38,670 nt of DNA from Actinomycetota bacterium (lineage in GTDB: Bacteria > Actinomycetota > Actinomycetes > Propionibacteriales > Propionibacteriaceae). Below the pieces are notes generated by a model, which worked only from the letters and a program-made list of their open reading frames with translations, made no database searches and was not told the DNA's origin. Both the position numbers and the translations under genes were made by a program. How positions within the stretch are numbered: the first letter of the stretch is position 1; every line of letters starts with the position of its first letter. The stretch lies in NCBI GenBank assembly GCA_020161015.1, contig JAIUOT010000010.1:1-38670 (forward strand), written 5' to 3'. Of this stretch, positions 16,891 to 25,191 are shown in pieces.

Positions 16891-16918
16891 TGGCTCCCCC
16901 GCCTGGACTCGAACCAGA
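16891..16918 (-). other. tRNA 3'-end fragment, candidate integration (att) site
   Basis: Read on the minus strand, this is a T-arm with loop TTCGAGT between CTGG and CCAG, then an acceptor 3' strand CGGGGGA, discriminator G and CCA. It closely resembles the end of actinobacterial tRNA-Asn. The anticodon and D-arm sequences that should lie to the right (16919 onward) are absent, so this is not a working tRNA. A 3' tRNA fragment next to a tyrosine integrase gene is the usual mark of an attachment junction. Its orientation puts the element to the right, with the intact tRNA expected at the other junction. Confidence 0.65.
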
Positions 16919-17020
16919 TTCGGGATCGACCTCCCCTGTCTGTATGAAGTGGCCGATTGAGCGTGTTGACTAGGGTGAATAGGAAACATTGGGGGGAGGG
17001 TCGTCGTTGCAGAAGTCGCC

Positions 17021-17066
17021 ATATATTGCCCGAAATCGCCTACTATGTTGCCCATATGTTGCCCAT
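17021..17066 (+). repeat. Tandem 11-bp repeats before the integrase gene
   Basis: ATGTTGCCCAT occurs twice in perfect tandem at 17045-17055 and 17056-17066, and a looser match, ATATTGCCCGA, lies at 17022-17032. The stretch sits 20 bases before the integrase start and contains TACTAT (17041-17046), a good -10-like hexamer. The repeats could be integrase arm sites, an operator for autoregulation, or both. Confidence 0.5.
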
Positions 17067-17086
17067 GTGGGCCGGGAGGACGGGCT

Positions 17087-18280
17087 GTGGTAGCGAGCAG
17101 AAGGAGCTTCGGCAGGCTGCGGAAGCGCGCCTCGGGCCGCTGGCAGGCGGGTTACCTCGGCCCGGACGGGGATGTCCACAACGCTCCCTTCACCTTCCTG
17201 AGCAAGGTCGACGCAGAAGGCTGGTTGGCCGCCGAGCGGAAGCTTCTCGAGGGTGACGCGTGGGTTCCACCGTCCCTTCGCGCGCAGGTGAAGTACGAGA
17301 AGGGTGACACGCTGGCAGCCTTCGCGCCGGGCTGGCTCGCCAGTCACCGGAGGAGCGACGGGAGGCCGTTGAAGGACCGGACCCGTGAGCATTACGAGAG
17401 TCTGCTGGGCATCCGGATTCTGCCGCATCTGGGCGACGTCCCGATGAAGCGCATCGACAAGGTCGTGGTGGCCCGGTGGTTCGAGGCCGATCTGCCGCCT
17501 GACACGCCAGTGGCCAATGCCCATGCTTACGCACTTCTTCGGGAGATCCTGAGGGCTGCGGCCGAGGAGGACGCTTCGATCGTTCCACCGGCCGTTCCGG
17601 GTGCCTCCAAGGCGAAGACCGTCCACCGCGCCGAGCCGGCGACCCTCGAGGAGTTGGCAGTCGTCGTGTCGAACATGCCCGAGCGACACAGGCTGGCGAT
17701 CCTGTTGATGTCGTGGTGCGCGCTCCGGTTCGGGGAGGTGGCCGAACTTCGGCGTAAGGACATCGATCTGCGAGCGGAGAAGGTGAGGGTCCGGCGTGCT
17801 GTTGTTCGTGTGGAGCGCGAGCGGCGAGTGACGACGCCCAAGAGCGAAGCTGGCGTCCGCGATGTGGCCATCCCGCCGCACTTGATTCCCGTGGTGCGCG
17901 ACCACCTCTCAAGGTTCACCCAGCCCGGGCCCGAAGGGCTGCTGTTCGCGTCGGAGGGGGGCGATCAGCTCTCTCCGTCCACGCTTGCGGGGAAGCCTTC
18001 GAGGCGGCGCCGCATCAAGGGACGGCTGGTGAACGAATCGGCGACAGGGTTCTGCCGCGCTAGGGAGATTGCCGGGCGGCCGGACCTTCGGCTGCACGAC
18101 CTTCGACACACCGGGGCGGTCCTGGCAGCTCAGACTGGTGCCACCTTGGCTGAACTGATGGCTCGGCTGGGTCACTCCACGCCAGCGGCTGCGATGCGCT
18201 ACCAGCATGCCGCCCGGGATCGCGACGCAGTGATTGCGGCCGCACTGTCGAAGCTCGCTGCCGAAGGCCAACCAGCCTGA
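17087..18280 (+). CDS. Tyrosine recombinase (phage/ICE-type integrase)
   Basis: A 397-aa site-specific recombinase. Residues 1-60 form a small arm-binding-type domain (GRWQAGYLGPDG), residues about 72-165 the core-binding SAM-like domain, and about 185-390 the catalytic domain. The active-site set is complete: Arg214 (ALRFGE), Lys252 (PKSEAG), His337 and Arg340 (LHDLRHTG), His363 (LGHST) and nucleophile Tyr372 (RYQHA). The start is GTG 17087, six bases after GGGAGGA; the frame is open to 17045 across the tandem repeats, where translation is unlikely. It should catalyse integration and, with the excisionase, excision at the tRNA-derived site just upstream. Confidence 0.92.
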   Translation: MVASRRSFGRLRKRASGRWQAGYLGPDGDVHNAPFTFLSKVDAEGWLAAERKLLEGDAWVPPSLRAQVKYEKGDTLAAFAPGWLASHRRSDGRPLKDRTREHYESLLGIRILPHLGDVPMKRIDKVVVARWFEADLPPDTPVANAHAYALLREILRAAAEEDASIVPPAVPGASKAKTVHRAEPATLEELAVVVSNMPERHRLAILLMSWCALRFGEVAELRRKDIDLRAEKVRVRRAVVRVERERRVTTPKSEAGVRDVAIPPHLIPVVRDHLSRFTQPGPEGLLFASEGGDQLSPSTLAGKPSRRRRIKGRLVNESATGFCRAREIAGRPDLRLHDLRHTGAVLAAQTGATLAELMARLGHSTPAAAMRYQHAARDRDAVIAAALSKLAAEGQPA

Positions 18281-18304
18281 CGACGCGAAGGTTGGCACGG
18301 GCGC

Positions 18305-18514
18305 TCACGAGGCCCGCTTGCGCAGCGTCGGCAGGGGCTTGAACAGCTGGTCGAGTGCGGCCTCGGGAATCCGGATGATCCGTCGTCCGCAGTACAGCGC
18401 TGAGAGGTCGCCGCTGGCGATTCGTCGCCGGATCGTGGTCTGGCTCACGTTGTAGCGCTCGGCGGCCTCCTTCAAGCTCAGGTAGCCGACAGGGTTCAAT
18501 CGTTGGCGGGCCAT
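18305..18514 (-). CDS. Excisionase-like helix-turn-helix protein
   Basis: A 69-aa MerR/excisionase-type (HTH_17) DNA-binding protein. The fold is visible as YLSLKEAAERYNVSQTTIRR, then IASGDLSALYCGRRIIRIPE, a helix-turn-helix followed by the wing. It lies 22 bp downstream of the relaxase gene on the same strand and converges on the integrase gene across a 24-bp gap. Its probable role is to steer the integrase toward excision before transfer, or to regulate the element. Co-transcription with the relaxase would couple excision to mobilisation. Confidence 0.85.
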   Translation of the reverse strand: MARQRLNPVGYLSLKEAAERYNVSQTTIRRRIASGDLSALYCGRRIIRIPEAALDQLFKPLPTLRKRAS

Positions 18515-18536
18515 TTCTCTCTCCTTGATGGTCGGT

Positions 18537-21500
18537 TCAGATGGGGATGCCTCGGTCGGGCCGGTGGTGGATGCCGGGGATGGGTTCGGGTGGTCGGCGT
18601 GGGGTGGTGATGGGGCTGGTTGTCCAGCGTTCGGCGGTGGGGTCGTGGCGGTGGACGCGGTAGTCGAGGGCGGAGGCGATGCCGCTTACGGGTACGGGGC
18701 CGTCCTGGAGGGCTCGGTCGAGGACGTCTGCGGCGTCGCCGCCGAGGGCGGCGATGTCTTGGAGGTGCCCGGCGAGCAGGGGGAGTCTGGGGTCGTTGGC
18801 GAGGTAGCGGCCGAGGTGCGCGAGTTGGCGCCACCAGGGGGTGATGTCGGGCATGCCGGCTTCGGTGAGCTGGTTGTCGAGCCGGTGTTGCCAGCGGAGA
18901 CCGGCTGCGGTGCCGACGGGTGGTCCGGTGGGCCGCAGGTCGTGGTCGGGAACCGCGTTGGCGGCTCTCCACAGGGCCAGGTCGGCGGCGAGCTGGTCGG
19001 GGAGGTGGAGGCGGGTCTGCCAGGCGGGTGTCTGGGCGGGTGCGTCGTGGCGGAGTTGCTGGGCGAGTTGGGCGATCTGCTGGGCGCGGGCCTCGAGGTA
19101 GGGGCCCCAGGTCGGGTTGTCGCTGAGCCTGGCGGGGATTCCGGCGACCCAGGGGAGTGGTCCGGCGGGCAGTCGTCGGGTGGGGTCGATGCGCCAGTCG
19201 AGGACCGCGGCGGCGTCACGGACGCCGTCCAGGCTGTCCTGGGCGACGGCGTCGCGGAGCACGGCGACCGGATCGGCTCCGGTGGCGGCGATCTGGAGGA
19301 GGTGGCCGCGGAGCGTGGGCCAGGCGGGCTCGCTGCTGAGCCACAGCACCATCTGGTCGGCCTGCTCTTCCAAGCGCGCGACGGCCGCTGGGCCGAGGTG
19401 GTGTTCGGCGCCGACGGCGAGCCCGTCGACGTACTTGGCGATGGCGGGTGCGATCAGCTTCGCCGGATCGTGGGCGTGACGTTGGTGGCTGCTCGCGGAC
19501 ACGCCTTCCTCGTCGTGGCCGACGATGCGTTCGAGGATGTCCTCGGCGGCGCGGACGGTGAGGGTGTCGTAGTCGATGGGGTCGGGGTGGCCGTCGCCGG
19601 TGACGGTGATGTGGAGGTGGTTGGCGTGTCGTCCGCGGGTGGCGGCGGTGTAGAGCTGCTGGCGGGTCTCGGCGCCGTCGATGAGGGTGTGGCTGGTGTC
19701 GGCGGTGACGCCTTGGGCGGTGTGGATGGTGGTGGCGTAGCCGAGTTCGGTCCAGGCTTCGACGTAGTCGGCGGGCAGCTCGACGCTGCGCCGGCCGCGG
19801 AGGTCGCTGGCGGTGATCGAGCCGTCGGGGCGGACGGCCGAGACCGTCCACCGGTCGCCGTTGGCGACCCAGGCGCCGTTGCGGGTGCGCAGGGCCCGGT
19901 TGTTGCGGCGGGTGATGATCACATCGCCGACGCTGGCCCGGTTGCCGTCAGCCAGGGCAACCTCGAGTCCGGGTGGTGCCCCGGCCAGGCGAAGGGTGCG
20001 GGCGTGGTGGTTCAGTTGGGCGACGAGGTCGCGGGTGCTGGCGAGCATGATCGCGTCCAGGCCGCGTTGCCGGTCGCGCGTCCAGGAGCCCAGGATCTGG
20101 CTGGTGATGCTGGTGCTGTCGGCGGGGTGGAGGCGTTGGTTGTCGACGTAGAACGCGATCGCGGCGGGGTCACCGTCACGGAGGGCGATGCTGGCCGCGG
20201 CCTCGGCGGGGTCGGTGAACCGGAGGACTTCCTCGAGGCGGACGGTGCCGTCGGTGTGGGCGAGGTCGGTGAGGATGCCGCCGGCTGCGACGGCGGTGAG
20301 CTGGTGGTCGTCGCCGATCACGCGAACGCTGCCACCGAGGGTGGTGACCACGTTGACGATCAGGTCGAGGGTGGGGGTGTCGGCCATGCCGGCCTCGTCG
20401 ATGATGACCAGGCTGCCGGGCCCGATCGTGAGGGTCCACTCGGGTGCGGTCTCGGGATGGTCGAGGCTGTGCGCGAGTTTCGCGAGCGTCTCGCAGGGGG
20501 CGCCGTCGAGGTGTCCGGCGAGGACGTGCGCGGCTGCTGCTGAGGGCGCTAGACCGATGACGGTGCCGCCACCGCTCGTCCAGGCGTCAGCGAGCACCGT
20601 CAGGGCGGTGGTCTTGCCGGTGCCGGCCGGGGCGATGGCGAGCTGGAGTCGACGCCCGGAGGTGGCGAGTTCGCGGACGAGTCGCGCCTGCCCGTCGTTG
20701 AGGCTGACCCCGTTCGCGACAGACTCGAGTAGCGCCAGGTCGACGTGCTCGGGGTCGACGGTGCGTCCGTCCGTCAGGGCTGCGGTGGACAGCAGGCGTT
20801 TCTCGGCGGCGATGATGCGTCCGGAGCTGTAGGTGGTGGCTCCAGCCAACTCGTACACGCTGTGCCCGTCACGGCGGCGCAGGACGTCGGGTTCGGCGAC
20901 GTCGTCGTCGGGGTCGAGCTGGAACGAGGTGGTGTGCAGGACGTAGCCGACGATCTGGTCGACGATCGGCTCGACCTGATCGGGGGCGATGGGGAGCGCG
21001 GCGAGTTGGCGCAGCGCTTCGGCGCGCACGTGCCAGCCCTGCCAGGTCGCCCGGCTGCTCTCCAACTCGGCGGTAACGGTGGCGGCGATGTGGCCGAGCG
21101 GTTCGCCGTCCAGGTTCACCGCGGGCTGCGGGTGCGGGGTGAGAGCTTGGCGGATCATCCGGTCGACACCGTCGGGTCCGAGGTGCTGGTCGGCCTCCTG
21201 GCGCCAAGTGGCGCGCTGCTCGGCGAGGGTTCGGGGTTCGTGTTTGGCCTGCCTGGTGGCGAGGTTGGCCTGCTGGGCGAGGTGGATCATCTCAAGCCCG
21301 GTGGGCGGCCGGCCATGATTGGCCCGGAAGGCGATGGCCAGGGTCGCGGCCTCGTCCTCGATGTCGGCGCGCCGCGACGACCAGCGGGCGCACAAAGACA
21401 GGTCGACGCCGTCGATCTCCCACACGGGACGTCGTCCGTTCCGCGATGCCCGGGGAACCCAGCGCACCCCGAGCGTTTCGGCCAGGTGGGCGCGGAGCAG

Positions 21501-22412
21501 CGCGTCGTAGGTTTCCGAGGTGGCGACGTGTGACTTGTAGAAGGCGCGTCCGTCTATCGCCAGCCAGCGGCCCTCGACGTTCTGGACCTTGTTCGCGACC
21601 GCGACGTGGGTGTGCAGGTCCGGGTCGCCAGCGCGGGAGTCACGGTGGACGAACGCGGTCGCGACCATGCCGCGGGTGTCGACCTGTCGTACACCGTCGG
21701 TGCCGGTCCGGGTGAACAGGGCGTCGCGTTCCTGGTACGCCAGCGCGCCCCGGACAGCGGCCTGGTGGCAGCGCTCGATCATCGCCGCCACCTGCGGGTC
21801 GGCCAACGCCCACAGCGCCGACACCGACTTGGGTGGGGAGAACACCTCGTCGTAGCCGGCCACCGTGACCGGGGCACGCTTCGACCAGCGGGCGATCTCA
21901 CCGAGCAACTCGGTCTCGCCCACCGGCTCGCGCCCGTGGGCGCGGACGAAACACTCCCTGCCCACCTGCGAGCGAAGCGCGGACTTCACATCTTCAGGCA
22001 GCTTGGCCCGGACCGGACGGCCCGCCGCCGCGTTCCACGCCCTGCACCTGGCCGCCAGTTCCTGGGTGAACTCGTTGCCGGTGGCGTCGCGCTTCCGAAA
22101 CGGCGCCCCCAACCGGCCCGCCGCCTCCACCTCGGACGGTGACAGGCCGGCGGCTGCCGCCGTCGCGTGGAGTTGGTCGGCGTTGGGGTGCTCGCCATCT
22201 CCGAACAGGTGGTTCATCTGGGCCTCGGTCACCTGCTCGCCAGCCGTGATGCCGAGGCCGGCCAGGCCGGTGCCGATCCAGGTGCCGGGAGCCTCACCCC
22301 GCTCGGTGTAGTAGGAGGTCAGGCCACCAGCGGGCACTCGGGCGTCCTGTACCGCCACCTGGCCGATCAGGTAGTCATACACTGGCCCGCTGGCCAGCTT
22401 CTTCACCGACAT
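18537..22412 (-). CDS. MobF-family conjugative relaxase-helicase (TrwC/TraI type)
   Basis: A 1291-aa protein that nicks the transfer origin and unwinds the strand to be transferred. The N-terminal relaxase domain has paired tyrosines Tyr34-Tyr35 in TSYYTERGE. The histidine metal site HRDSRAGDPDLHTHV lies near 230-250. The C-terminal helicase has Walker A APAGTGKTT near 595, motif II VIIDEAGM near 672 and a late UvrD-like YATTIHTAQGVTADTSH. The tail is Arg/Pro-rich. The chosen ATG (22412) gives MSVKKLASG, typical of the family; GTG at 22415 or 22427 is possible, and AGGAGG is at 22428-22433. No coupling protein or type IV secretion gene is seen nearby, so the element is probably mobilisable rather than self-transmissible. 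Confidence 0.9.
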   Translation of the reverse strand: MSVKKLASGPVYDYLIGQVAVQDARVPAGGLTSYYTERGEAPGTWIGTGLAGLGITAGEQVTEAQMNHLFGDGEHPNADQLHATAAAAGLSPSEVEAAGRLGAPFRKRDATGNEFTQELAARCRAWNAAAGRPVRAKLPEDVKSALRSQVGRECFVRAHGREPVGETELLGEIARWSKRAPVTVAGYDEVFSPPKSVSALWALADPQVAAMIERCHQAAVRGALAYQERDALFTRTGTDGVRQVDTRGMVATAFVHRDSRAGDPDLHTHVAVANKVQNVEGRWLAIDGRAFYKSHVATSETYDALLRAHLAETLGVRWVPRASRNGRRPVWEIDGVDLSLCARWSSRRADIEDEAATLAIAFRANHGRPPTGLEMIHLAQQANLATRQAKHEPRTLAEQRATWRQEADQHLGPDGVDRMIRQALTPHPQPAVNLDGEPLGHIAATVTAELESSRATWQGWHVRAEALRQLAALPIAPDQVEPIVDQIVGYVLHTTSFQLDPDDDVAEPDVLRRRDGHSVYELAGATTYSSGRIIAAEKRLLSTAALTDGRTVDPEHVDLALLESVANGVSLNDGQARLVRELATSGRRLQLAIAPAGTGKTTALTVLADAWTSGGGTVIGLAPSAAAAHVLAGHLDGAPCETLAKLAHSLDHPETAPEWTLTIGPGSLVIIDEAGMADTPTLDLIVNVVTTLGGSVRVIGDDHQLTAVAAGGILTDLAHTDGTVRLEEVLRFTDPAEAAASIALRDGDPAAIAFYVDNQRLHPADSTSITSQILGSWTRDRQRGLDAIMLASTRDLVAQLNHHARTLRLAGAPPGLEVALADGNRASVGDVIITRRNNRALRTRNGAWVANGDRWTVSAVRPDGSITASDLRGRRSVELPADYVEAWTELGYATTIHTAQGVTADTSHTLIDGAETRQQLYTAATRGRHANHLHITVTGDGHPDPIDYDTLTVRAAEDILERIVGHDEEGVSASSHQRHAHDPAKLIAPAIAKYVDGLAVGAEHHLGPAAVARLEEQADQMVLWLSSEPAWPTLRGHLLQIAATGADPVAVLRDAVAQDSLDGVRDAAAVLDWRIDPTRRLPAGPLPWVAGIPARLSDNPTWGPYLEARAQQIAQLAQQLRHDAPAQTPAWQTRLHLPDQLAADLALWRAANAVPDHDLRPTGPPVGTAAGLRWQHRLDNQLTEAGMPDITPWWRQLAHLGRYLANDPRLPLLAGHLQDIAALGGDAADVLDRALQDGPVPVSGIASALDYRVHRHDPTAERWTTSPITTPRRPPEPIPGIHHRPDRGIPI

Positions 22413-22433
22413 CACCGCAGCTGCCACCTCCTC

Positions 22434-22983
22434 TCGCCTTCCCTAAGCCCCGCCCGCCGCCGATCAGGACGCCGAGCGTCCCGTTTCTTGCCGACTTCTC
22501 ATCCCACTAAGCCGACGGGACCACCCCGTCTCGGACAGCTCGCCCGGGATCTTCACGACTTCTCAGCGGGCCGCCCGACTCGCCGTGCAACTCCTTAAGC
22601 CGCCAAGGCCCCCGCTTCCGGACACCACGCGCACAACGAACTTCGCTCGCCCTCCTGCCGTCCGAAGCACGAAGCGGCCTCCTACCCTCCCTAGGCCAAA
22701 CCGGACGCCGATCGGGACGCTCAACTGGCTACGAACTTCGGCCTTGCCTCCTCGGCCCGGGAAACTGGCGATCGCGTCAGCCAGCGCCCAGGCATCTGCG
22801 GGAACCCGATCAGGCCCGGCGTCACCGAGATCGTTCCCCTCGCGAGCGCGGCACCGTTCGTGCCGCCGGAGCGTCAGATCGGCAACCAGAGCCGCCGGGC
22901 AACCTCCAGGTCAGAACGACCCGACTGTCAGGTGAACGGCCTTGTCACGGGCACCTCCCCCCAACCTCCCCCGGAGCGTAACC
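22434..22983. other. Gene-poor region upstream of the relaxase, candidate oriT
   Basis: There are 550 bases with no supported gene. Two related blocks occur: CCCTAAGCC followed by CGCCGATCAGGACGC (from 22440) and CCCTAGGCC followed by CGCCGATCGGGACGC (from 22688). ACGAACTTCG appears at 22636-22645 and 22731-22740, and GACTTCTCA appears twice (near 22492 and 22554). A GACGGG-ACCAC-CCCGTC hairpin lies at 22514-22530. Iterated motifs plus a hairpin beside a MobF gene are what a transfer origin would look like. The nic site cannot be located from sequence alone. Confidence 0.4.
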
Positions 22984-23001
22984 AGTATCAATAGTGGTAC
23001 T
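22984..23001. promoter_or_regulatory. Inverted-repeat operator before the HicB-type gene
   Basis: AGTATCA-ATAG-TGGTACT is a 7-bp inverted repeat with one mismatch in an AT-rich patch, overlapped by a -10-like TACTAT at 22998-23003. HicB proteins with ribbon-helix-helix tails usually bind such repeats to repress their own operon. The 250 bases from here to hicB also contain the small upstream frame. Confidence 0.5.
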
Positions 23002-23086
23002 ATGAGGTGCGGGCGTCGTCGGAGAAGGTCATCTCGGGGACTCGAGCCAACCCGACCTCGGTGCGTTCTTCTCGGACCTAGCTCGG

Positions 23087-23257
23087 GTGTGCCGGCACTG
23101 CTTCGGGGAACCCCGCCAAAGCCGAACCTCCCACCAGGACCGAACACCCTGGCCGGGCGATCCGAGAGTGAACATCCAGAACGAACACGGCAACGCCAAG
23201 GCCTACCAGGTGCGGCAGGTCCTGGCCGCGATCGAGAGATTTCAGGAGCAGGAATGA
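23087..23257 (+). CDS. Small ORF coupled to hicB, start uncertain
   Basis: The frame is open from 23006 to TGA 23257 and overlaps the hicB start as ATGA, the usual sign of a toxin-antitoxin pair. Starting at GTG 23087 it gives 56 aa with a CRHC motif at the N-terminus and the tail AKAYQVRQVLAAIERFQEQE. A GTG at 23168 would give only 29 aa. No good ribosome site is visible for either. It does not look like HicA, which has a double-stranded-RNA-binding-like fold and a catalytic His. It could be a different toxin, a small partner, or a truncated gene. Confidence 0.35.
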   Translation: MCRHCFGEPRQSRTSHQDRTPWPGDPRVNIQNEHGNAKAYQVRQVLAAIERFQEQE

Positions 23258-23580
23258 GCGTCGCAGAGCACTACTCCTACCGAGTCCGCTGGTCCGGCGA
23301 GGATGGTCAGTACGTCGGCACCGTCACCGAGCTGCCCTCCCTGTCCTGGCTGTCCCCGGAGCGGGCCGAGGCCTTCGCAGGCATTCAGCAGCGCGCCGCC
23401 GACGTCGTGGCCGACATGCTTGATGACGGTGAGAACCCGCCGGAGGCGATCGCCGATCGCACCTACTCGGGCAAGTTCATGGTCCGCGTCCCACCTGAAC
23501 TACACCGCCAACTCGTCATCGAAGCCGCCGACCAACACGTCTCCCTGAACCGGCTCGTCAGCAGCAGGCTGGGGGCCTGA
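23254..23580 (+). CDS. hicB: HicB-type antitoxin
   Basis: A 108-aa protein with the two-part HicB layout. The N-terminal partial RNase-H-like fold (YSYRVRWSGEDGQYVGTV, ELPSLSWLSPERAEAFAGI) would cover the toxin. The C-terminal ribbon-helix-helix (SGKFMVRVPPELHRQLVIEA, VSLNRLVSSRL) would bind DNA. It lies downstream of the operator-like repeat. A canonical HicA toxin gene is not present, so this may be an orphan, or the coupled upstream frame may be its partner. Such modules stabilise mobile elements, which fits its place beside the relaxase. Confidence 0.82.
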   Translation: MSVAEHYSYRVRWSGEDGQYVGTVTELPSLSWLSPERAEAFAGIQQRAADVVADMLDDGENPPEAIADRTYSGKFMVRVPPELHRQLVIEAADQHVSLNRLVSSRLGA

Positions 23581-23757
23581 GGCGGGGCCGTGGGCAAGGT
23601 CACACCGGCAATGCACATTGTGTATCGCCATTGATGTGGTGATCAGTGAAGGAGGAGGACGCCGGCCAAGAGTGCGTCGAGCGAGCTTGTCTTCTGCGCT
23701 TGGCGGCACGCGAGTTGGTCGCTGGAATAGTTGTCGTGCCTCGGACAGGTTGTAGAC

Positions 23758-23769
23758 CGATTCGAATCG
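23758..23769. promoter_or_regulatory. 12-bp perfect palindrome upstream of the MFS gene
   Basis: CGATTCGAATCG lies 58 bp before the MFS start, in a 247-bp intergenic region (23581-23827) that otherwise shows no gene. Its position suggests a regulator-binding site for the transporter gene. No -35/-10 pair is evident next to it. Confidence 0.35.
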
Positions 23770-23827
23770 AGGGGGAGGGGGCCTGGCGGCTCATTCAGCC
23801 TGGTGGCGGCGATGGGAGAATCGACGC

Positions 23828-25054
23828 GTGACCCCACCACCCGAACTGCCGCAGGCTTCCGCGCCGGACCGCTGGTTGACCCGTGGTGTGGCCGGGATCG
23901 GAGGCGCCAGCCTGCTCGCCGACCTCGGCCACGAAATCCCCACCGCGCTCCTGCCCGCCCTGCTCACCTCGACCCTCGGCGCGCCGGCTGCGGCGCTCGG
24001 CGCGATTGAGGGGATCTCTGACGCCCTCGCCGGGGCCGCCAAGTTCGCTGGTGGCGCGCTCGCCGACGACCCCCACCGGCGCCGCAACGTCGCCGTCGGC
24101 GGCTACACCGCCACCGCCGTCCTGTCGGCCGGGATCGGGCTGGCCACCAACACCTGGCAGGTCGGGCTCCTGCGCGCCGGCGCCTGGACCGCGCGAGGCC
24201 TCCGGGTACCCGCCCGCAACGCGCTGCTCGCCGACATCGTGCCCCCGGACAGCTACGGCCGTGCCTACGGCTTCGAACGGGCCATGGATAACCTGGGCGC
24301 CATCCTTGGGCCCCTCGCCGCCATCGTGCTGATTGCGACTGTCGGCACCCGCAACGCGATCCTGCTGTCCGTCATCCCCGGCCTGGCCGCGGCCGGCGCG
24401 ATCATCTATGCCATCCGGCACACCCCGAGACCGACACCACAGCCACGCCGGCCTCTGCGGATCCGGATCCGGCCGGTCCTCGCCGGCCCGCTGGGGACCC
24501 TGTTCGCCGGCATCACCGCGTTCGAGGTCGGCAACTGTGCCGCGACCCTGTTGATCCTGCGGGCCACCGACCTGCTCACCGCCGAGCATGGGCCTGCCAC
24601 CGCGACCACCATCGCGCTGGGGCTGTACGCCGCCTACAACGCGGCTGCGACCCTGACCAGCCTGGCCGCCGGCCACTACACCGACCGCACCGGAGCCACC
24701 CGGGTGTTCGCTGTCGGGATCGCCGCGTTCGGGATCGCTTACCTCGGCCTCACCTTGAACACCACCGCGTGGGCGCTGCTGCTGCCGTGGTTCCTGCTCG
24801 CCGGGATCGGCATCGGCTGCGCCGAAACCGCCGAACACGCCGCCGTCGCCACCCACGCCCCCGAAGACCTCCGTGGCTCCGCGTTCGGCCTGCTCGCGGG
24901 CATCCAAAGCCTCGGCAACCTCGCCGCCAGCGGCATCGCCGGCCTGCTGTGGACGCTGCTCAGCCCGACCTGGGCATTCGCCTACCTGGCCGCCTGGATG
25001 CTGATCGCCCTCGTCGCCCTCACCCGCACCCGCCAGGCCCGCCCCGAAGACTGA
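23828..25054 (+). CDS. Major facilitator superfamily transporter
   Basis: A 408-aa, roughly 12-helix permease. The N-half has LADLGHEIPTALLPALL, EGISDALAGAAKFAGGALAD and RGLRVPARNALLADIVP, a pattern shared with MFS proteins found in arsenic clusters; the C-half has GHYTDRTGATRVFAVG. The start is GTG 23828 after GGGAGA. Its place at the left edge of the arsenic island suggests export of an arsenical or of a toxic by-product, but the substrate cannot be read from sequence. ArsJ is one MFS family from ars operons, but its usual GAPDH partner gene is absent here. Transport is presumably proton-driven. Confidence 0.8.
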   Translation: MTPPPELPQASAPDRWLTRGVAGIGGASLLADLGHEIPTALLPALLTSTLGAPAAALGAIEGISDALAGAAKFAGGALADDPHRRRNVAVGGYTATAVLSAGIGLATNTWQVGLLRAGAWTARGLRVPARNALLADIVPPDSYGRAYGFERAMDNLGAILGPLAAIVLIATVGTRNAILLSVIPGLAAAGAIIYAIRHTPRPTPQPRRPLRIRIRPVLAGPLGTLFAGITAFEVGNCAATLLILRATDLLTAEHGPATATTIALGLYAAYNAAATLTSLAAGHYTDRTGATRVFAVGIAAFGIAYLGLTLNTTAWALLLPWFLLAGIGIGCAETAEHAAVATHAPEDLRGSAFGLLAGIQSLGNLAASGIAGLLWTLLSPTWAFAYLAAWMLIALVALTRTRQARPED

Positions 25055-25167
25055 TCAGTTCCCGAACCTGTGGGGCCGCCACTCCGACGCCATCGTCGGC
25101 CGCCGTCCTGGTGACGTCCGTGGTGTTGCGTGCGACCCTGGCAGCTCTGGCAAGACGCAGTGCGTTG

Positions 25168-25182
25168 GGTGGCCGGCCCACC
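25168..25182. terminator. Hairpin between convergent genes
   Basis: GGTGG-CCGGC-CCACC forms a 5-bp stem in the 137-bp gap between the MFS gene (plus) and the small Cys protein (minus). It may stop transcription from both sides. There is no T-run, so confidence is low. Confidence 0.3.
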
Positions 25183-25191
25183 TGAGGGCAG

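Noticed and set aside
16891-16970. A complete tRNA gene
   Set aside because: Only the T-arm and acceptor 3' side can be folded; no anticodon or D-arm follows in the required place.
18525-20543. Long plus-strand open frame opposite the relaxase gene
   Set aside because: Gly/Val/Asp-rich composition is the antisense image of high-GC codons; the minus-strand frame has every relaxase and helicase motif.
23020-23060. Second att copy near GGACTCGAGCCAA
   Set aside because: Shares only a short T-loop-like word with the tRNA fragment and does not form the T-stem and acceptor end.
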